DNA of 64,000 nucleotides from Rufibacter immobilis (lineage in GTDB: Bacteria; Bacteroidota; Bacteroidia; Cytophagales; Hymenobacteraceae), in the NCBI RefSeq assembly GCF_003721565.1, contig NZ_RJJE01000017.1:62001-126000 (forward strand), written 5' to 3'. The position numbers and the translations under genes were made by a program. Below the pieces are notes generated by a model. The model searched no databases. It was not told where the DNA came from and worked only from the letters and a program-made list of their open reading frames with translations. Positions 50,301-58,883 of this stretch are shown in pieces. Every line of letters begins with the position of its first letter. Within the stretch, counting starts at the first letter, position 1.

Positions 50301-53132
50301 TTAATTGAGAAGAACCGGTTTCCCGAAGCCCAGTTGCTCCAGTTTCTTCAGTTGGGTGGCCGCATCACCTACCACCAGGTAGTACATCTGGTTGGGGTTC
50401 ACGTATTGGCGGGCCAGGGTTCTGATTTGATCAATGGTCATGCCCTGTACCAGTTCTTCCCGGCGTTTGGCGTAGTCGTAGGGCAGGCCATAGCTGCTAA
50501 TGTTGTTGAGCATCCCCAGTTTGGCGGCCATGGTCTCAAAAGCCCGGGCGTTGCTCTTGATTAGGAAGCCTTTGGTCACTTCCAGATCCTGCGCCGAGTA
50601 GTTAGGGCCGTAGTTCTGCAAAATTTGCTTGATCAGATCAGCAGACTCAAAGGTGACGTTGGATCTTACCCCGCTCTGGATCAGGAAAGGACCCGGTACG
50701 CTGGAGCCCGAGAAGGAGGAACTGATGCCGTAGGTATACCCCTTCCCTTCGCGGAGCTGTTGCGTGAGCTGTGAGGCAAAACCTCCGCCCCCCAGTATGT
50801 AGTTCATGACCTGCACCGCGTAATAATCTGGATGCGTGGCCGGCAACGCCAGGTACCCAAACCGCAATACAGACTGTTTAGCCCCCGGTACATCATAGAA
50901 ATAGACTTTAGAGGCGGTAGGGGCTGACGGTGCCTTAAACTGCGGAATACGTACTTCCTTGGCTTTCCAGGCCTGGTTGAGGTTGGACAGGGAGTTCAGG
51001 ACCTCCTGCCGGTCTACCGCCCCCACCGCCTGGAACGCTGCCACAGACGGAGAAAGGTACTGATTGTAATAAGCCTGGAGATCTTGCATTGTGATGGCTT
51101 TGATAGACGCCTCAGAACCTAAGATGTTACGGGAAAGGATGTGGTCTTTGCCGTACAGCAGGCGCTGGAACTGGTTATTGGCAATGGCGTTGGGGTTGGC
51201 TTTCTGTTGTTTCAGCTGGCTTTCTACCTGCTGTTTCACCAGGGAGAATTCCTTTTCATCCCACCGCGGCTGCAACAGAATCTCCTGCACCAGCGCCATG
51301 GTGGGGGCGTAGTTGCGGGCCAGGGTACGGCCGCTTAGGGTAAAGCTCTCCTCACCGGCCATGATGTTGATGGAGGCCCCTAAGGCTTCTATGGCTTCTT
51401 CCAGTTCTTCGGTGGTTTTGGTTTTGGTGCCTTTGAGCAGGAGCTCGGCCAGCAGGTTAGACACGCCAACTTTAGCGGAATCTTCCAGCAACAGGCCGCC
51501 GCTCAGGCGCAGGTTAAACTGCACCAGCGGCACTTCCCGGTCTTCAATACCTAGTGCCTTGAGGCCATTGTCCAATTTGCTTTCCCACACGTTGGGGACT
51601 CTGGTTTGGGGGGCTTTGCCGTACGGAGGCTCTTTGGTGCGGTCAAAGCTGGAAGGGGTGCGGGTGTAGGCGGCCTGACCAGAGGCATCGAATTTTTCTT
51701 CGGCACCCTCCACAATTTTCTCTTCCACCACCTGGGCTTTCTGTGAGCCGGCCAAGGCCAGATTTGCCTGGCCTTTCGGAACAAAGCTGGTGACAATGTA
51801 CGGTTTGCCTTTGATGTACTGCTGGTACACGCGCATGATGTCTGCCCGGGTAACGGCCAGCATGTTCTGGATGTCTTTGCTGATGAAGCCCGGGTCATTG
51901 GCGAAAATCTGGTACTGCGCCAATTGGAACCCTTTGCCCTGCACACTGGCCAGACCGTTGTAGAAGTTCACTTCCTGGGCGGTTTTGATGCGGTTGAGGT
52001 CATCGTCAGAGAAACCTTCTTTCTCAAAACGGGCAAAAGCCTCTTCTGCGGCGGCGTGCACTTTGTTCAAGTCTACCTTTTCATACCCGCGTATGCTGAG
52101 CATGAACTGACCCGCTAATTCTGAGCTGGACTGGTACACGTTTACCCGCCCGGCCAGTTGTTTCTCGTCTACCACTACTTTATTGAAGGGTGTTTTCTTG
52201 CCATCGGCTAAAAGCGTAGCCAAGGTTCTGAGGGCGTAGGAATCTGGGTGGTAGGTGTAGACGCTGGGCCAGGTCATGGTGAGCTCAGGCAGGCGGGCGA
52301 AATTGTCTTCATGGTAGAGCTTCTTCGTCTGTGACAAAGTGACCGGCCGTTTTTCCTGTTTAGGAATGTCCTGGCCTTTCTTGATCTCGCCAAAGTATTT
52401 CTCTACCCATGCCTTGGCCTGGCCCGGATCAAAATCGCCGGAGACGGTCAGGATCACATTGTTGGGGACGTACCAGCGGCGGTAGAATTCTTTTACGTCT
52501 TCCAGGGTGGCATTTTGCAGATCTTCCAGTGAACCGATGACCTGCCAGTGGTAAGGGTGGTCTTTGGGGTACAGGTTCTGATCAATCACGTATGACGTAT
52601 GGCCGTAAGGCTGGTTGTCTACGCTCTGGCGCTTTTCATTCTTCACCACCTGTTTTTCCTTAGCCAACACTTGATTGGTCACGGTATTGATGAAGAAACC
52701 CAGTTTGTCGGCCTCGGCCCAGATCATTTTCTCTAGAGCATCATTGGGCACGGTCTGATAGTAATTGGTACGGTCACGGCTGGTGGAACCGTTGGCCCCG
52801 GAGCCGCCAATGCGGGCGCTCATTTTATCCAGGCCGCCTTTGCCCAGGTTCTCAGATTCCAGGAACAGCAGGTGCTCAAACAAATGGGCAAACCCGGTGC
52901 GGCCTTCTTTCTCGCGGGCCGAACCCACGTGGCTGGTGAGTGCCACCGCCACCACCGGATCAGATTTGTCTACGTGGAAGACCACCGTAAGTCCGTTGTC
53001 TAAGGTGAACTTCTGGAAGTCTACGTCAAAGGTCTGTTTCTCCGTCTTGGATTTGCTCTGCTGCGGGCGTTGGCAAGACCAAAACCCCACCAGAAGGAGG
53101 CAGAGAAAGGGAAGGGTTTTATTTAATTTCAT
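50301..53132 (-). CDS. M16 family zinc metallopeptidase lipoprotein
   Basis: About 943 residues in a duplicated insulinase-like arrangement. A lipoprotein signal ends LLLVGFWSC (Cys20). The zinc motif HLFEH is at residues 83-87 with the third ligand Glu in the following helix (about 75 residues on). The first M16 half spans about 35-470. The second half (about 510-930, VWESKLDNGLKALGIEDREVPLVQF) lacks the HxxEH motif, as usual. Such periplasmic or outer-membrane-bound peptidases degrade peptides. The frame has an ATG two codons upstream (53138). Confidence 0.9.
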   Translation of the reverse strand: MKLNKTLPFLCLLLVGFWSCQRPQQSKSKTEKQTFDVDFQKFTLDNGLTVVFHVDKSDPVVAVALTSHVGSAREKEGRTGFAHLFEHLLFLESENLGKGGLDKMSARIGGSGANGSTSRDRTNYYQTVPNDALEKMIWAEADKLGFFINTVTNQVLAKEKQVVKNEKRQSVDNQPYGHTSYVIDQNLYPKDHPYHWQVIGSLEDLQNATLEDVKEFYRRWYVPNNVILTVSGDFDPGQAKAWVEKYFGEIKKGQDIPKQEKRPVTLSQTKKLYHEDNFARLPELTMTWPSVYTYHPDSYALRTLATLLADGKKTPFNKVVVDEKQLAGRVNVYQSSSELAGQFMLSIRGYEKVDLNKVHAAAEEAFARFEKEGFSDDDLNRIKTAQEVNFYNGLASVQGKGFQLAQYQIFANDPGFISKDIQNMLAVTRADIMRVYQQYIKGKPYIVTSFVPKGQANLALAGSQKAQVVEEKIVEGAEEKFDASGQAAYTRTPSSFDRTKEPPYGKAPQTRVPNVWESKLDNGLKALGIEDREVPLVQFNLRLSGGLLLEDSAKVGVSNLLAELLLKGTKTKTTEELEEAIEALGASINIMAGEESFTLSGRTLARNYAPTMALVQEILLQPRWDEKEFSLVKQQVESQLKQQKANPNAIANNQFQRLLYGKDHILSRNILGSEASIKAITMQDLQAYYNQYLSPSVAAFQAVGAVDRQEVLNSLSNLNQAWKAKEVRIPQFKAPSAPTASKVYFYDVPGAKQSVLRFGYLALPATHPDYYAVQVMNYILGGGGFASQLTQQLREGKGYTYGISSSFSGSSVPGPFLIQSGVRSNVTFESADLIKQILQNYGPNYSAQDLEVTKGFLIKSNARAFETMAAKLGMLNNISSYGLPYDYAKRREELVQGMTIDQIRTLARQYVNPNQMYYLVVGDAATQLKKLEQLGFGKPVLLN

Positions 53133-53427
53133 GGGCATAAGGGTTGAAAACGTAGGGTAGAGGAAGTAGCGCAGTGTCTACCCCTCTTCTTACAGACAAA
53201 GGTAACAGAGCAGCCTGTATAATAATGAATAAGCGTACTGCCAGGCCAACAATAGGTACCTTCTCAGACGATTCAGGAAATTAAACTCAGCAATGTGCTT
53301 CTACTGGACAAATCTGCAGGGAATTAGTGCTAAATCCTGAAACGTTTCCTACTTTGTGCAGTCTTTGCCAATTCAGGGGCAAAGGCAAAACCAATCTTTT
53401 ACAAGCTTAACAAACACCCAGACAGCA
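53133..53427. other. Divergent intergenic region
   Basis: 295 bases between the two divergently read metallopeptidase genes. The region must carry both promoters, but I cannot place boxes with confidence. Confidence 0.4.
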
Positions 53428-55914
53428 ATGCTGAAATTGTACAAGACCCTGGGCTGGGCAGCGCTGGTGGTATTGACCCACTCCGCCTGTACCAGTTCTA
53501 AGGCAACCAAAAAAAGCGGGACCGCGCCCTCCACGGAAACAACCGCAAGACCTAAATCATCAGAATCTGGCATCAAGAGTTACAGCCAGGTAATTACCAA
53601 AGACGCCAAGTCTGATCCCGGGCTTTTCACCATCCATAAGGTAGGGGAAAAGTATTTCTATGAAATTCCAGATACCTTGTTGCAACGGGATTTCCTCTGG
53701 ATTACCCGGTTCGCGGAACTTCCGGCGGGGTTAGGCGGCGGTTATGTGAACGCGGGCTCCTCTGTGAACGAGCAAATGGTGGTATGGCAGCGGGTAGACA
53801 ATAAACTCCTGCTCAGAACTAAGTCTTATAGTGCCACCGCCGCAGACTCTTTGCCCATCAGCTTGTCTGTCAAAGCTAATAATTACCAGCCTACGCTGTA
53901 CGCGTTTGATATTGCCGCTTTAAGTCGAGACTCCAGCGGCTACGTGATAGACGTGACCAAGTTCTTTCTAAGCGATGTGAAAGCTATAAGCGGTTTGAGC
54001 GCCAACCTGCGCCGCGACTATAAAGTGAACCGCCTGGACGAGTCGCGCAGTTTTATTGCCAGTGCCAAGAGTTTCCCCATGAACATTGAGGTGCGGCAGG
54101 AAATGACCTATGATGCTTCTGAGCCCCCTTCCAACTCGGCTACCGGTTCTATCAGCCTGGTCATGAACCAGTCTATGGTGCTGTTACCCAAGGTGCCCAT
54201 GATGCCCCGCATAGATGATTACCGGGTAGGGTACTTCAACATCCGGCAGATTGACTATGGCTCTGAGGCTCTCAAAGCCGATGAGAAAACCTACATCAGA
54301 AGATGGCGTCTGGAGCCCAAGGATGTAGAGGCGTATAAAAGAGGCGAACTGGTAGAGCCGGTAAAGCCCATTGTCTACTACCTGGATCCTGCTACACCCA
54401 TGAAACTGCGCCCTTACATCAAAGCAGGGGTGGAGCAATGGCAGAAAGCGTTTGAGACCGCCGGTTTCAAAAATGCCATTCTCGCCAAAGATCCGCCTAC
54501 CCCGCAGGAAGACCCAGACTTCAACCCAGAAGATGTACGCTATTCGGTGATTCGGTACGTAGCCAGCACTACCCGGAATGCGGTGGGGCCAAGTGTCTCA
54601 GATCCTCGTTCCGGGGAGATCATTGAAAGTGACATTATCTGGTACCATAACCACTTACGGTCTTACCGCAACCGCTATCTGCTGGAAACCGGTGCCGCCA
54701 ACCCCAATGCCCGTACCCTCAATACGCCCATGGAAGATCTGGGCGAAATGATGCTGGAGGTAATTACCCATGAAATAGGCCATGCCCTAGGTTTGCCGCA
54801 CAACATGATGGCCAGCGCGGCCTATCCCACAGACTCTCTTCGTTCAGGCAAGTTCACGCAGGAATATGGCATTGCCGCCACCATTATGGACTATGCCCGC
54901 TATAACTATGTGGCGCAACCCGGCGACAAAGGCGTTCGGTATGTGCGGCAGCTGGGACCGTATGACCACTATTCCATTAACTGGGGCTACCGGTATCTGC
55001 CCAACGCGAAGACTCCTGAGCAAGAAGTGCCTACGCTTTCTAAATGGATTGAGGAAAAAAGCGGAAACCCCTTGTATCAGTTTGGAAGCGGAAATGGTGG
55101 CCATGACCCCTATAGTCAAACGGAAGGGATTGGACGCGATGTGGTGAAAGCAAGCACCTATGGCCTCAATAACCTGAAGCGCGTGGCCCCGCAGTTATAC
55201 AACTGGACCGCCGCCCAAACTAATGATTATGAAGACCTGTCTGAACTCTATGATGAACTGCTGGGCGTGTGGAGCCGCTACATAGGCCACGTAGCTACCA
55301 ACGTAGGCGGGGTGTACGAAAATCGTCTGAAGCCCAGCCAGCCCGGCTACATCTATACTGCAGTGAGCAGCAAAGATCAGAAAGCCTCCATGGATTGGTT
55401 ACTGACCCACGCCTTCACTTCGCCGGAATGGCTGCACCAGGCTAAGATCAGCAGGAACATAAACCCGGCTAACCAGGTGGAAAGCATCAGAAGCCTACAG
55501 GTGCGGCATCTGGACAATCTACTTTCCTCGGCCCGTCTGGCCCGCCTGATGGAGAACGACGTAAATAAAGTAGGGTATAATGTGCTGGACATGGTGCGCC
55601 AGTTGCAGAACGGCCTCTGGAGCGAAGTGTACACCGGCAAACCCATTGATATTTACCGCCGCAACCTACAGAAAGCGTACCTGGAAAGAGCCAATTACCT
55701 TCTGAACGTAGATCCGCCGCAGCCCGCCCGTACGTTCGGGGCTCAATTGAACCTGAACCAGTCAGACATCCGGTCGGTGATACGGGGTGAGTTGGTAAGG
55801 CTCCAGAAGCAGCTGCGGAGCACTGGCAGCCGCTCTAAAAATGAACTGACCAAGTACCACGTAGAGGATGCCTTGGTAAGAATAAACCTCATCCTGAACC
55901 CGGAGAAGAAATAG
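53428..55914 (+). CDS. Zinc-dependent metalloprotease lipoprotein (DUF5117/DUF5118 type)
   Basis: Starting at the ATG at 53428 gives 828 residues with a lipoprotein signal (LVVLTHSACTSS). An N-terminal region with GLFTIHKVGEKYFYEIPDTLLQRDFLWITR resembles DUF5118/DUF5117 of this Bacteroidota family. The active site HEIGHALGLPHN (His448, Glu449, His452, His458) is of the metzincin form HExxHxxGxxH, followed by a Met-turn candidate (TIMDYARYNYV). The protein is probably surface- or periplasm-attached and degrades protein. The frame extends upstream to 53356, but the lipoprotein signal sets the start. Confidence 0.9.
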   Translation: MLKLYKTLGWAALVVLTHSACTSSKATKKSGTAPSTETTARPKSSESGIKSYSQVITKDAKSDPGLFTIHKVGEKYFYEIPDTLLQRDFLWITRFAELPAGLGGGYVNAGSSVNEQMVVWQRVDNKLLLRTKSYSATAADSLPISLSVKANNYQPTLYAFDIAALSRDSSGYVIDVTKFFLSDVKAISGLSANLRRDYKVNRLDESRSFIASAKSFPMNIEVRQEMTYDASEPPSNSATGSISLVMNQSMVLLPKVPMMPRIDDYRVGYFNIRQIDYGSEALKADEKTYIRRWRLEPKDVEAYKRGELVEPVKPIVYYLDPATPMKLRPYIKAGVEQWQKAFETAGFKNAILAKDPPTPQEDPDFNPEDVRYSVIRYVASTTRNAVGPSVSDPRSGEIIESDIIWYHNHLRSYRNRYLLETGAANPNARTLNTPMEDLGEMMLEVITHEIGHALGLPHNMMASAAYPTDSLRSGKFTQEYGIAATIMDYARYNYVAQPGDKGVRYVRQLGPYDHYSINWGYRYLPNAKTPEQEVPTLSKWIEEKSGNPLYQFGSGNGGHDPYSQTEGIGRDVVKASTYGLNNLKRVAPQLYNWTAAQTNDYEDLSELYDELLGVWSRYIGHVATNVGGVYENRLKPSQPGYIYTAVSSKDQKASMDWLLTHAFTSPEWLHQAKISRNINPANQVESIRSLQVRHLDNLLSSARLARLMENDVNKVGYNVLDMVRQLQNGLWSEVYTGKPIDIYRRNLQKAYLERANYLLNVDPPQPARTFGAQLNLNQSDIRSVIRGELVRLQKQLRSTGSRSKNELTKYHVEDALVRINLILNPEKK

Positions 55915-55918
55915 CCTC

Positions 55919-55952
55919 ACAAAACGCCCCTGCCAGCAGCAGGGGCGTTTTG
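55919..55952 (+). terminator. Terminator after the metalloprotease
   Basis: ACAAAACGCCCCTG pairs with CAGGGGCGTTTTGT around CCAGCA, 5 bases past the stop, and is followed by a T-rich stretch. Confidence 0.9.
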
Positions 55953-56004
55953 TTTTACAAAGCCAGGAGTGGTTTTCTGCTTCTGTTCTTTAGTAGAATA
56001 ACCT

Positions 56005-57015
56005 TTATGGCGTAGCCGCCAGCTTCTTCACCTGAGGCAACACGTTCTCCCCAAAGAAATCTATGTACTGTTCCTGAGCCAGGTTCACGTTGTGCAGGTG
56101 TAGGTGTGTGAAACCCAGTTCCAGATCTTTGGCCAGCCAATCTACGTGCTGCTGGGCGCTGTCTGAGATGCGCACATGCGGTTCCAGTTCCTGGGGTTGC
56201 ACCATGCTGCCAGCCGCGTCAAAGCCTTGTACAGTGGGTATGTCTGATAGCAAGGCAGAGGGGAAGACATTGTTTTTCCACTGCTCATGCGCTCCCTGCC
56301 GGGCTTTTTCCAGAGTGGCGTCATAAGAAAGCTGTACCTTCAAATGCATGGGCTTGCCTTCGCCGCCGCCTTTGTGAAAGGCTTCCACCACTTTTTGCAG
56401 TTTCTCCAGCGGTTGGGAAATGGTGATCAGGCCATCGGCCCAGCTGCCTACCCATTGGGCGGTTTCGGGGGTGATGGCGGCTCCCAGCACTTGTGGTGTA
56501 TAGTCTGGGCGGGTATAAAGTTTGGCGTTCTCCACGTCTACCAAACCTTTATGGGTAACGGTTTCACCGCGCCAGAGGGCTCGCATAATATCTATGCAGA
56601 GTTTGAGCCGTTCATTCCGTTCCTGCTTGTTGGGCCACTTTTGCCCGGTAATCCGTTCGTTCAGGAACTGGCCGCTCCCGGCGGCCAGAAAGAAACGGTG
56701 CGGGAAGAGCTCGCATAAGGTAGCCACTTTCTGCGCCACAATGGCCGGGTGGTACCGCTGCCCCGGCGCCGACACCACCCCGAAGGGCAGATTAGTGGCT
56801 TGCATGGCGGCTCCAAGCCAACTCCAGGCGTAACCGCTCTCGCCCTGGTTTTCGCTCCAGGGATAGAAATGGTCAGAGGAGAGCACATTCCCGAAACCGG
56901 CGGCCTCGGCCCGCTGCACCAGTTGTATCAGGTGACTGGGTTTGAACTGCTCGTGAGACGCATGGTAACCAATTGAAAAGTCTTTGCCTGCCATAACTGC
57001 CGGGGTATAGGTCAT
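56005..57015 (-). CDS. LLM-class flavin-dependent oxidoreductase (TIGR03885-like)
   Basis: A 336-residue luciferase-like monooxygenase/F420-type TIM-barrel protein. Typical segments are GKDFSIGYHASHEQFKPSHLIQLVQRAEAAGF, SDHFYPWSENQGESGYAWSWLGAAM (about 47-71), SAPGQRYHPAIVAQKVATL, FFLAAGSGQFLNERITG, and the C-terminal FTHLHLHNVNLAQEQYIDFF. The sequence around YHPAIVAQ and AAGSGQ..NE is like the TIGR03885 family of FMN-dependent enzymes. The substrate is unknown. The start may be the ATG at 56994 (MAGKDFSIGY). Confidence 0.85.
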   Translation of the reverse strand: MTYTPAVMAGKDFSIGYHASHEQFKPSHLIQLVQRAEAAGFGNVLSSDHFYPWSENQGESGYAWSWLGAAMQATNLPFGVVSAPGQRYHPAIVAQKVATLCELFPHRFFLAAGSGQFLNERITGQKWPNKQERNERLKLCIDIMRALWRGETVTHKGLVDVENAKLYTRPDYTPQVLGAAITPETAQWVGSWADGLITISQPLEKLQKVVEAFHKGGGEGKPMHLKVQLSYDATLEKARQGAHEQWKNNVFPSALLSDIPTVQGFDAAGSMVQPQELEPHVRISDSAQQHVDWLAKDLELGFTHLHLHNVNLAQEQYIDFFGENVLPQVKKLAATP

Positions 57016-57113
57016 TGAATGAAACTCGGGAGCCGGATTGAGAACTAACTCAGTCTATTGCCAAAGGTGTACGGGCAGAGAAAGGGGAGGTTAAACGCAA
57101 AACTCTGCTGAAG

Positions 57114-57148
57114 GGAAAAAGAAAAGGTGCGAGGGATAGCCCGCACCT
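57114..57148 (-). terminator. Terminator of the small membrane protein gene
   Basis: On the minus strand AGGTGCGGGC pairs with the CGCACCT half (one mismatch or bulge) and is followed by TTTTCTTTTT. It lies 31 bases past the stop of the gene at 57179-57439. Confidence 0.7.
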
Positions 57149-57178
57149 GTCTGTAAAGGTAAACCGGAGTAGGTCTGC

Positions 57179-57439
57179 CTATTGGTTCTTTTTTACGTTC
57201 AGGTTGTTTCCGCCGCCTTTCTGACCAGCCGACGTCCCGCTTTTCTTGCTGCTTCGGTTCAGGAAAAGGCCATAGGCAATAAGCCCGATGCCTGCCGCGA
57301 ACGCTACGTACTGTTTGTCTTTGTTAGAGAGCGCCTGGTAGAATTTAACCCCAGACTCTGCCGGATCAGAGATAATGGCAGAAATTTCGGAAGGGTTCTC
57401 AATTAAATCTGTGAGTGCTTTTGGTTCTTGATTTTCCAT
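57179..57439 (-). CDS. Small one-helix membrane protein, unknown function
   Basis: An 86-residue protein with an acidic N-terminus (MENQEPKALTDLIENPSEIS), one membrane helix (about 46-61, YVAFAAGIGLIAYGLFL) and a basic Gly/Ser/Asn-rich tail (RSSKKSGTSAGQKGGGNNLN). The inside-positive tail suggests it ends in the cytosol. I do not recognise the family. Confidence 0.6.
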   Translation of the reverse strand: MENQEPKALTDLIENPSEISAIISDPAESGVKFYQALSNKDKQYVAFAAGIGLIAYGLFLNRSSKKSGTSAGQKGGGNNLNVKKNQ

Positions 57440-57782
57440 AGTAAATGTAGGTTAACGAGAATTAGGTACGGCATTCTGCCGCGATAGATGCTTTCCAGCA
57501 CCTAAATAATTTTTTCATCCTCTTTTTCCTTACCAAGTAGCTTTCAGAACTAATCTTAAAACCACTGCTGATGTAGGGGGAGATTTACCTTAAACCTCAA
57601 GAAATCAATAAATAGCCCGTGCTTCTTTCCTTTTTAACCTTTTGCTGGAAGGAGCCTGTTAAGGTGCCGTCTCTTTATTTAGTTATATTATAAATTGTGT
57701 AAAGTGGGTGTCACTGTGAAACATAGCAACGGGTGGGAGCGGTATAAAACAGAAATGAATGTTGAACTTAATACCCAAAGAT
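57440..57782. other. 343-base gap
   Basis: AT-rich sequence between divergent small genes. Nothing further can be supported. Confidence 0.4.
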
Positions 57783-58025
57783 ATGGACGCGACTTGCAAT
57801 CAATGTACCCACTGGGTGCAAGACCAGAAAGTAGTAGAAGTACAGAGCAAGGATTTTGGGGTGTGCGATGAGCTCTCCGGAAAACCAGCCATGAACCCCG
57901 AGTACGTGTTGCCGGTAGTGCATGAAGCCGGTATGCCCGCCAGCCAGCCCAAACCATTTGAGATGGTGACCGGCGCCATGTTTGGCTGCAACCATTTTGA
58001 AGGCCGCCGCAGCTGGATCCAGTAA
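57783..58025 (+). CDS. Small Cys-rich protein, possible zinc ribbon
   Basis: An 80-residue soluble protein from the ATG at 57783. Cysteines lie in MDATCNQCTHWVQ (5 and 8), FGVCDELSG (about 26) and FGCNHFEGR (about 70), a spacing that could bind a metal (CxxC-C-C). The frame is open to 57759, but the Cys pair just after ATG 57783 fits better. I do not recognise the family. Confidence 0.65.
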   Translation: MDATCNQCTHWVQDQKVVEVQSKDFGVCDELSGKPAMNPEYVLPVVHEAGMPASQPKPFEMVTGAMFGCNHFEGRRSWIQ

Positions 58026-58026
58026 G

Positions 58027-58063
58027 GCGTTTAGGGGCCGTTTTTCTGAAATCAGGCCTAAAC
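58027..58063 (+). repeat. Asymmetric copy of the dispersed repeat
   Basis: Begins GCGTTTAGGGGCCGTTTTTC one base after the upstream stop and ends CAGGCCTAAAC, 12 bases before a terminator. Confidence 0.8.
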
Positions 58064-58075
58064 CAGCCCATAAAC

Positions 58076-58110
58076 AAAAAGCCGCCCCAGGTGAAGGGGC
58101 GGCTTTTTTA
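58076..58110. terminator. Bidirectional terminator
   Basis: AAAAAGCCGCCCC pairs with GGGGCGGCTTTTT around AGGTGAA, between convergent genes, with T-runs on both strands. Confidence 0.92.
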
Positions 58111-58133
58111 TGCGATATGCTTGCGCGATAACC

Positions 58134-58568
58134 TTAGTTACCGGGCCAGGAGATCCAGGGAATACGGCTCAGGATCAGGAGTAAACCCAGACCGTAGAAA
58201 ATAGCGATGGTCTTAAAACCGGAGGTAGTGCCCATCTGGCGCTTGGCTTTAGAATAACCAATGGTGATGAGCACCACCGCCAGCACCATCATGAGAGGGT
58301 GCTCCAGGAAATACAGACGCGAAGTGGCATCTTTCATGGCATCGCCGGAGGCGTTAGACATACCCAGCGGCGAGACAAAGTAGAGGATAAGACCCAACAC
58401 CCACTGCAAGTGCGTGGGAATAAGCCCTAACAAGCTCAACTTTCTGTTTTTGTCGGTGAACGTGCTTCCGCCAAAGAGTCCGGCCGAGGCGGCCAGCAGA
58501 GAAATCGCGACGCCTATGAGCACCAGATAGGCCAAAGCCGAGTGCGCGTGCTGTAATCCTGTATACAT
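58134..58568 (-). CDS. Four-helix membrane protein
   Basis: A 144-residue membrane protein with four hydrophobic helices: ALAYLVLIGVAISLLAASAGLF, LLGLIPTHLQWVLGLILYFVS, EHPLMMVLAVVLITIGYSKA and TIAIFYGLGLLLILSRIPW. The start MYTGLQHAHSALAY contains two histidines in the first helix, and another pair is in THLQW and LEHPLMM. Proteins with this start are labelled cytochrome b in some Bacteroidota genomes. That label is unproven. Confidence 0.65.
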   Translation of the reverse strand: MYTGLQHAHSALAYLVLIGVAISLLAASAGLFGGSTFTDKNRKLSLLGLIPTHLQWVLGLILYFVSPLGMSNASGDAMKDATSRLYFLEHPLMMVLAVVLITIGYSKAKRQMGTTSGFKTIAIFYGLGLLLILSRIPWISWPGN

Positions 58569-58883
58569 AGATTTTCATTAAGTTTTGCTGTGTAAATATA
58601 CACATTACCGGCATCTGTCTAGGCTCCTAGCGCACTTGCTTTAAAATTGCTTTTTTATTGATCTGATAATAAGCCCAATGGAGATGTTTGGTCTTTCACC
58701 GGCTAAAGCTCCCGCCCAGGATTTGTGGCAGGAGAAACTTCCACCGGAAGGGGTTGTGCGGTGGGAGTGGTAGAAGCAAGCTTTTGCGTTTAGGGGCTGT
58801 TTTTCCAAAAACAGCCCCTAAACGCAAAAGGCAATGTGCCATCAACGACAATCAACAATGAGTCATCAAACATTTGTAATCCA
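58569..58883. other. Intergenic region with one palindrome
   Basis: 315 bases between the membrane-protein start and the hrpB stop. It holds the palindrome at 58781-58830 and no clear coding sequence. Confidence 0.5.
58781..58830. repeat. GTTTAGGGGC palindrome with extended arms
   Basis: A 50-base perfect inverted repeat: core GCGTTTAGGGGCTG around TTTTTCCAAAAA, with flanking CTTTT/AAAAG. It lies 53 bases past the hrpB stop. Confidence 0.92.

Noticed and set aside
52336-52368. GGCCGTTTTTCCTGTTTAGG in the M16 peptidase gene
   Set aside because: Only a short core resembles the repeat; the arms do not align in order, so chance is likely.
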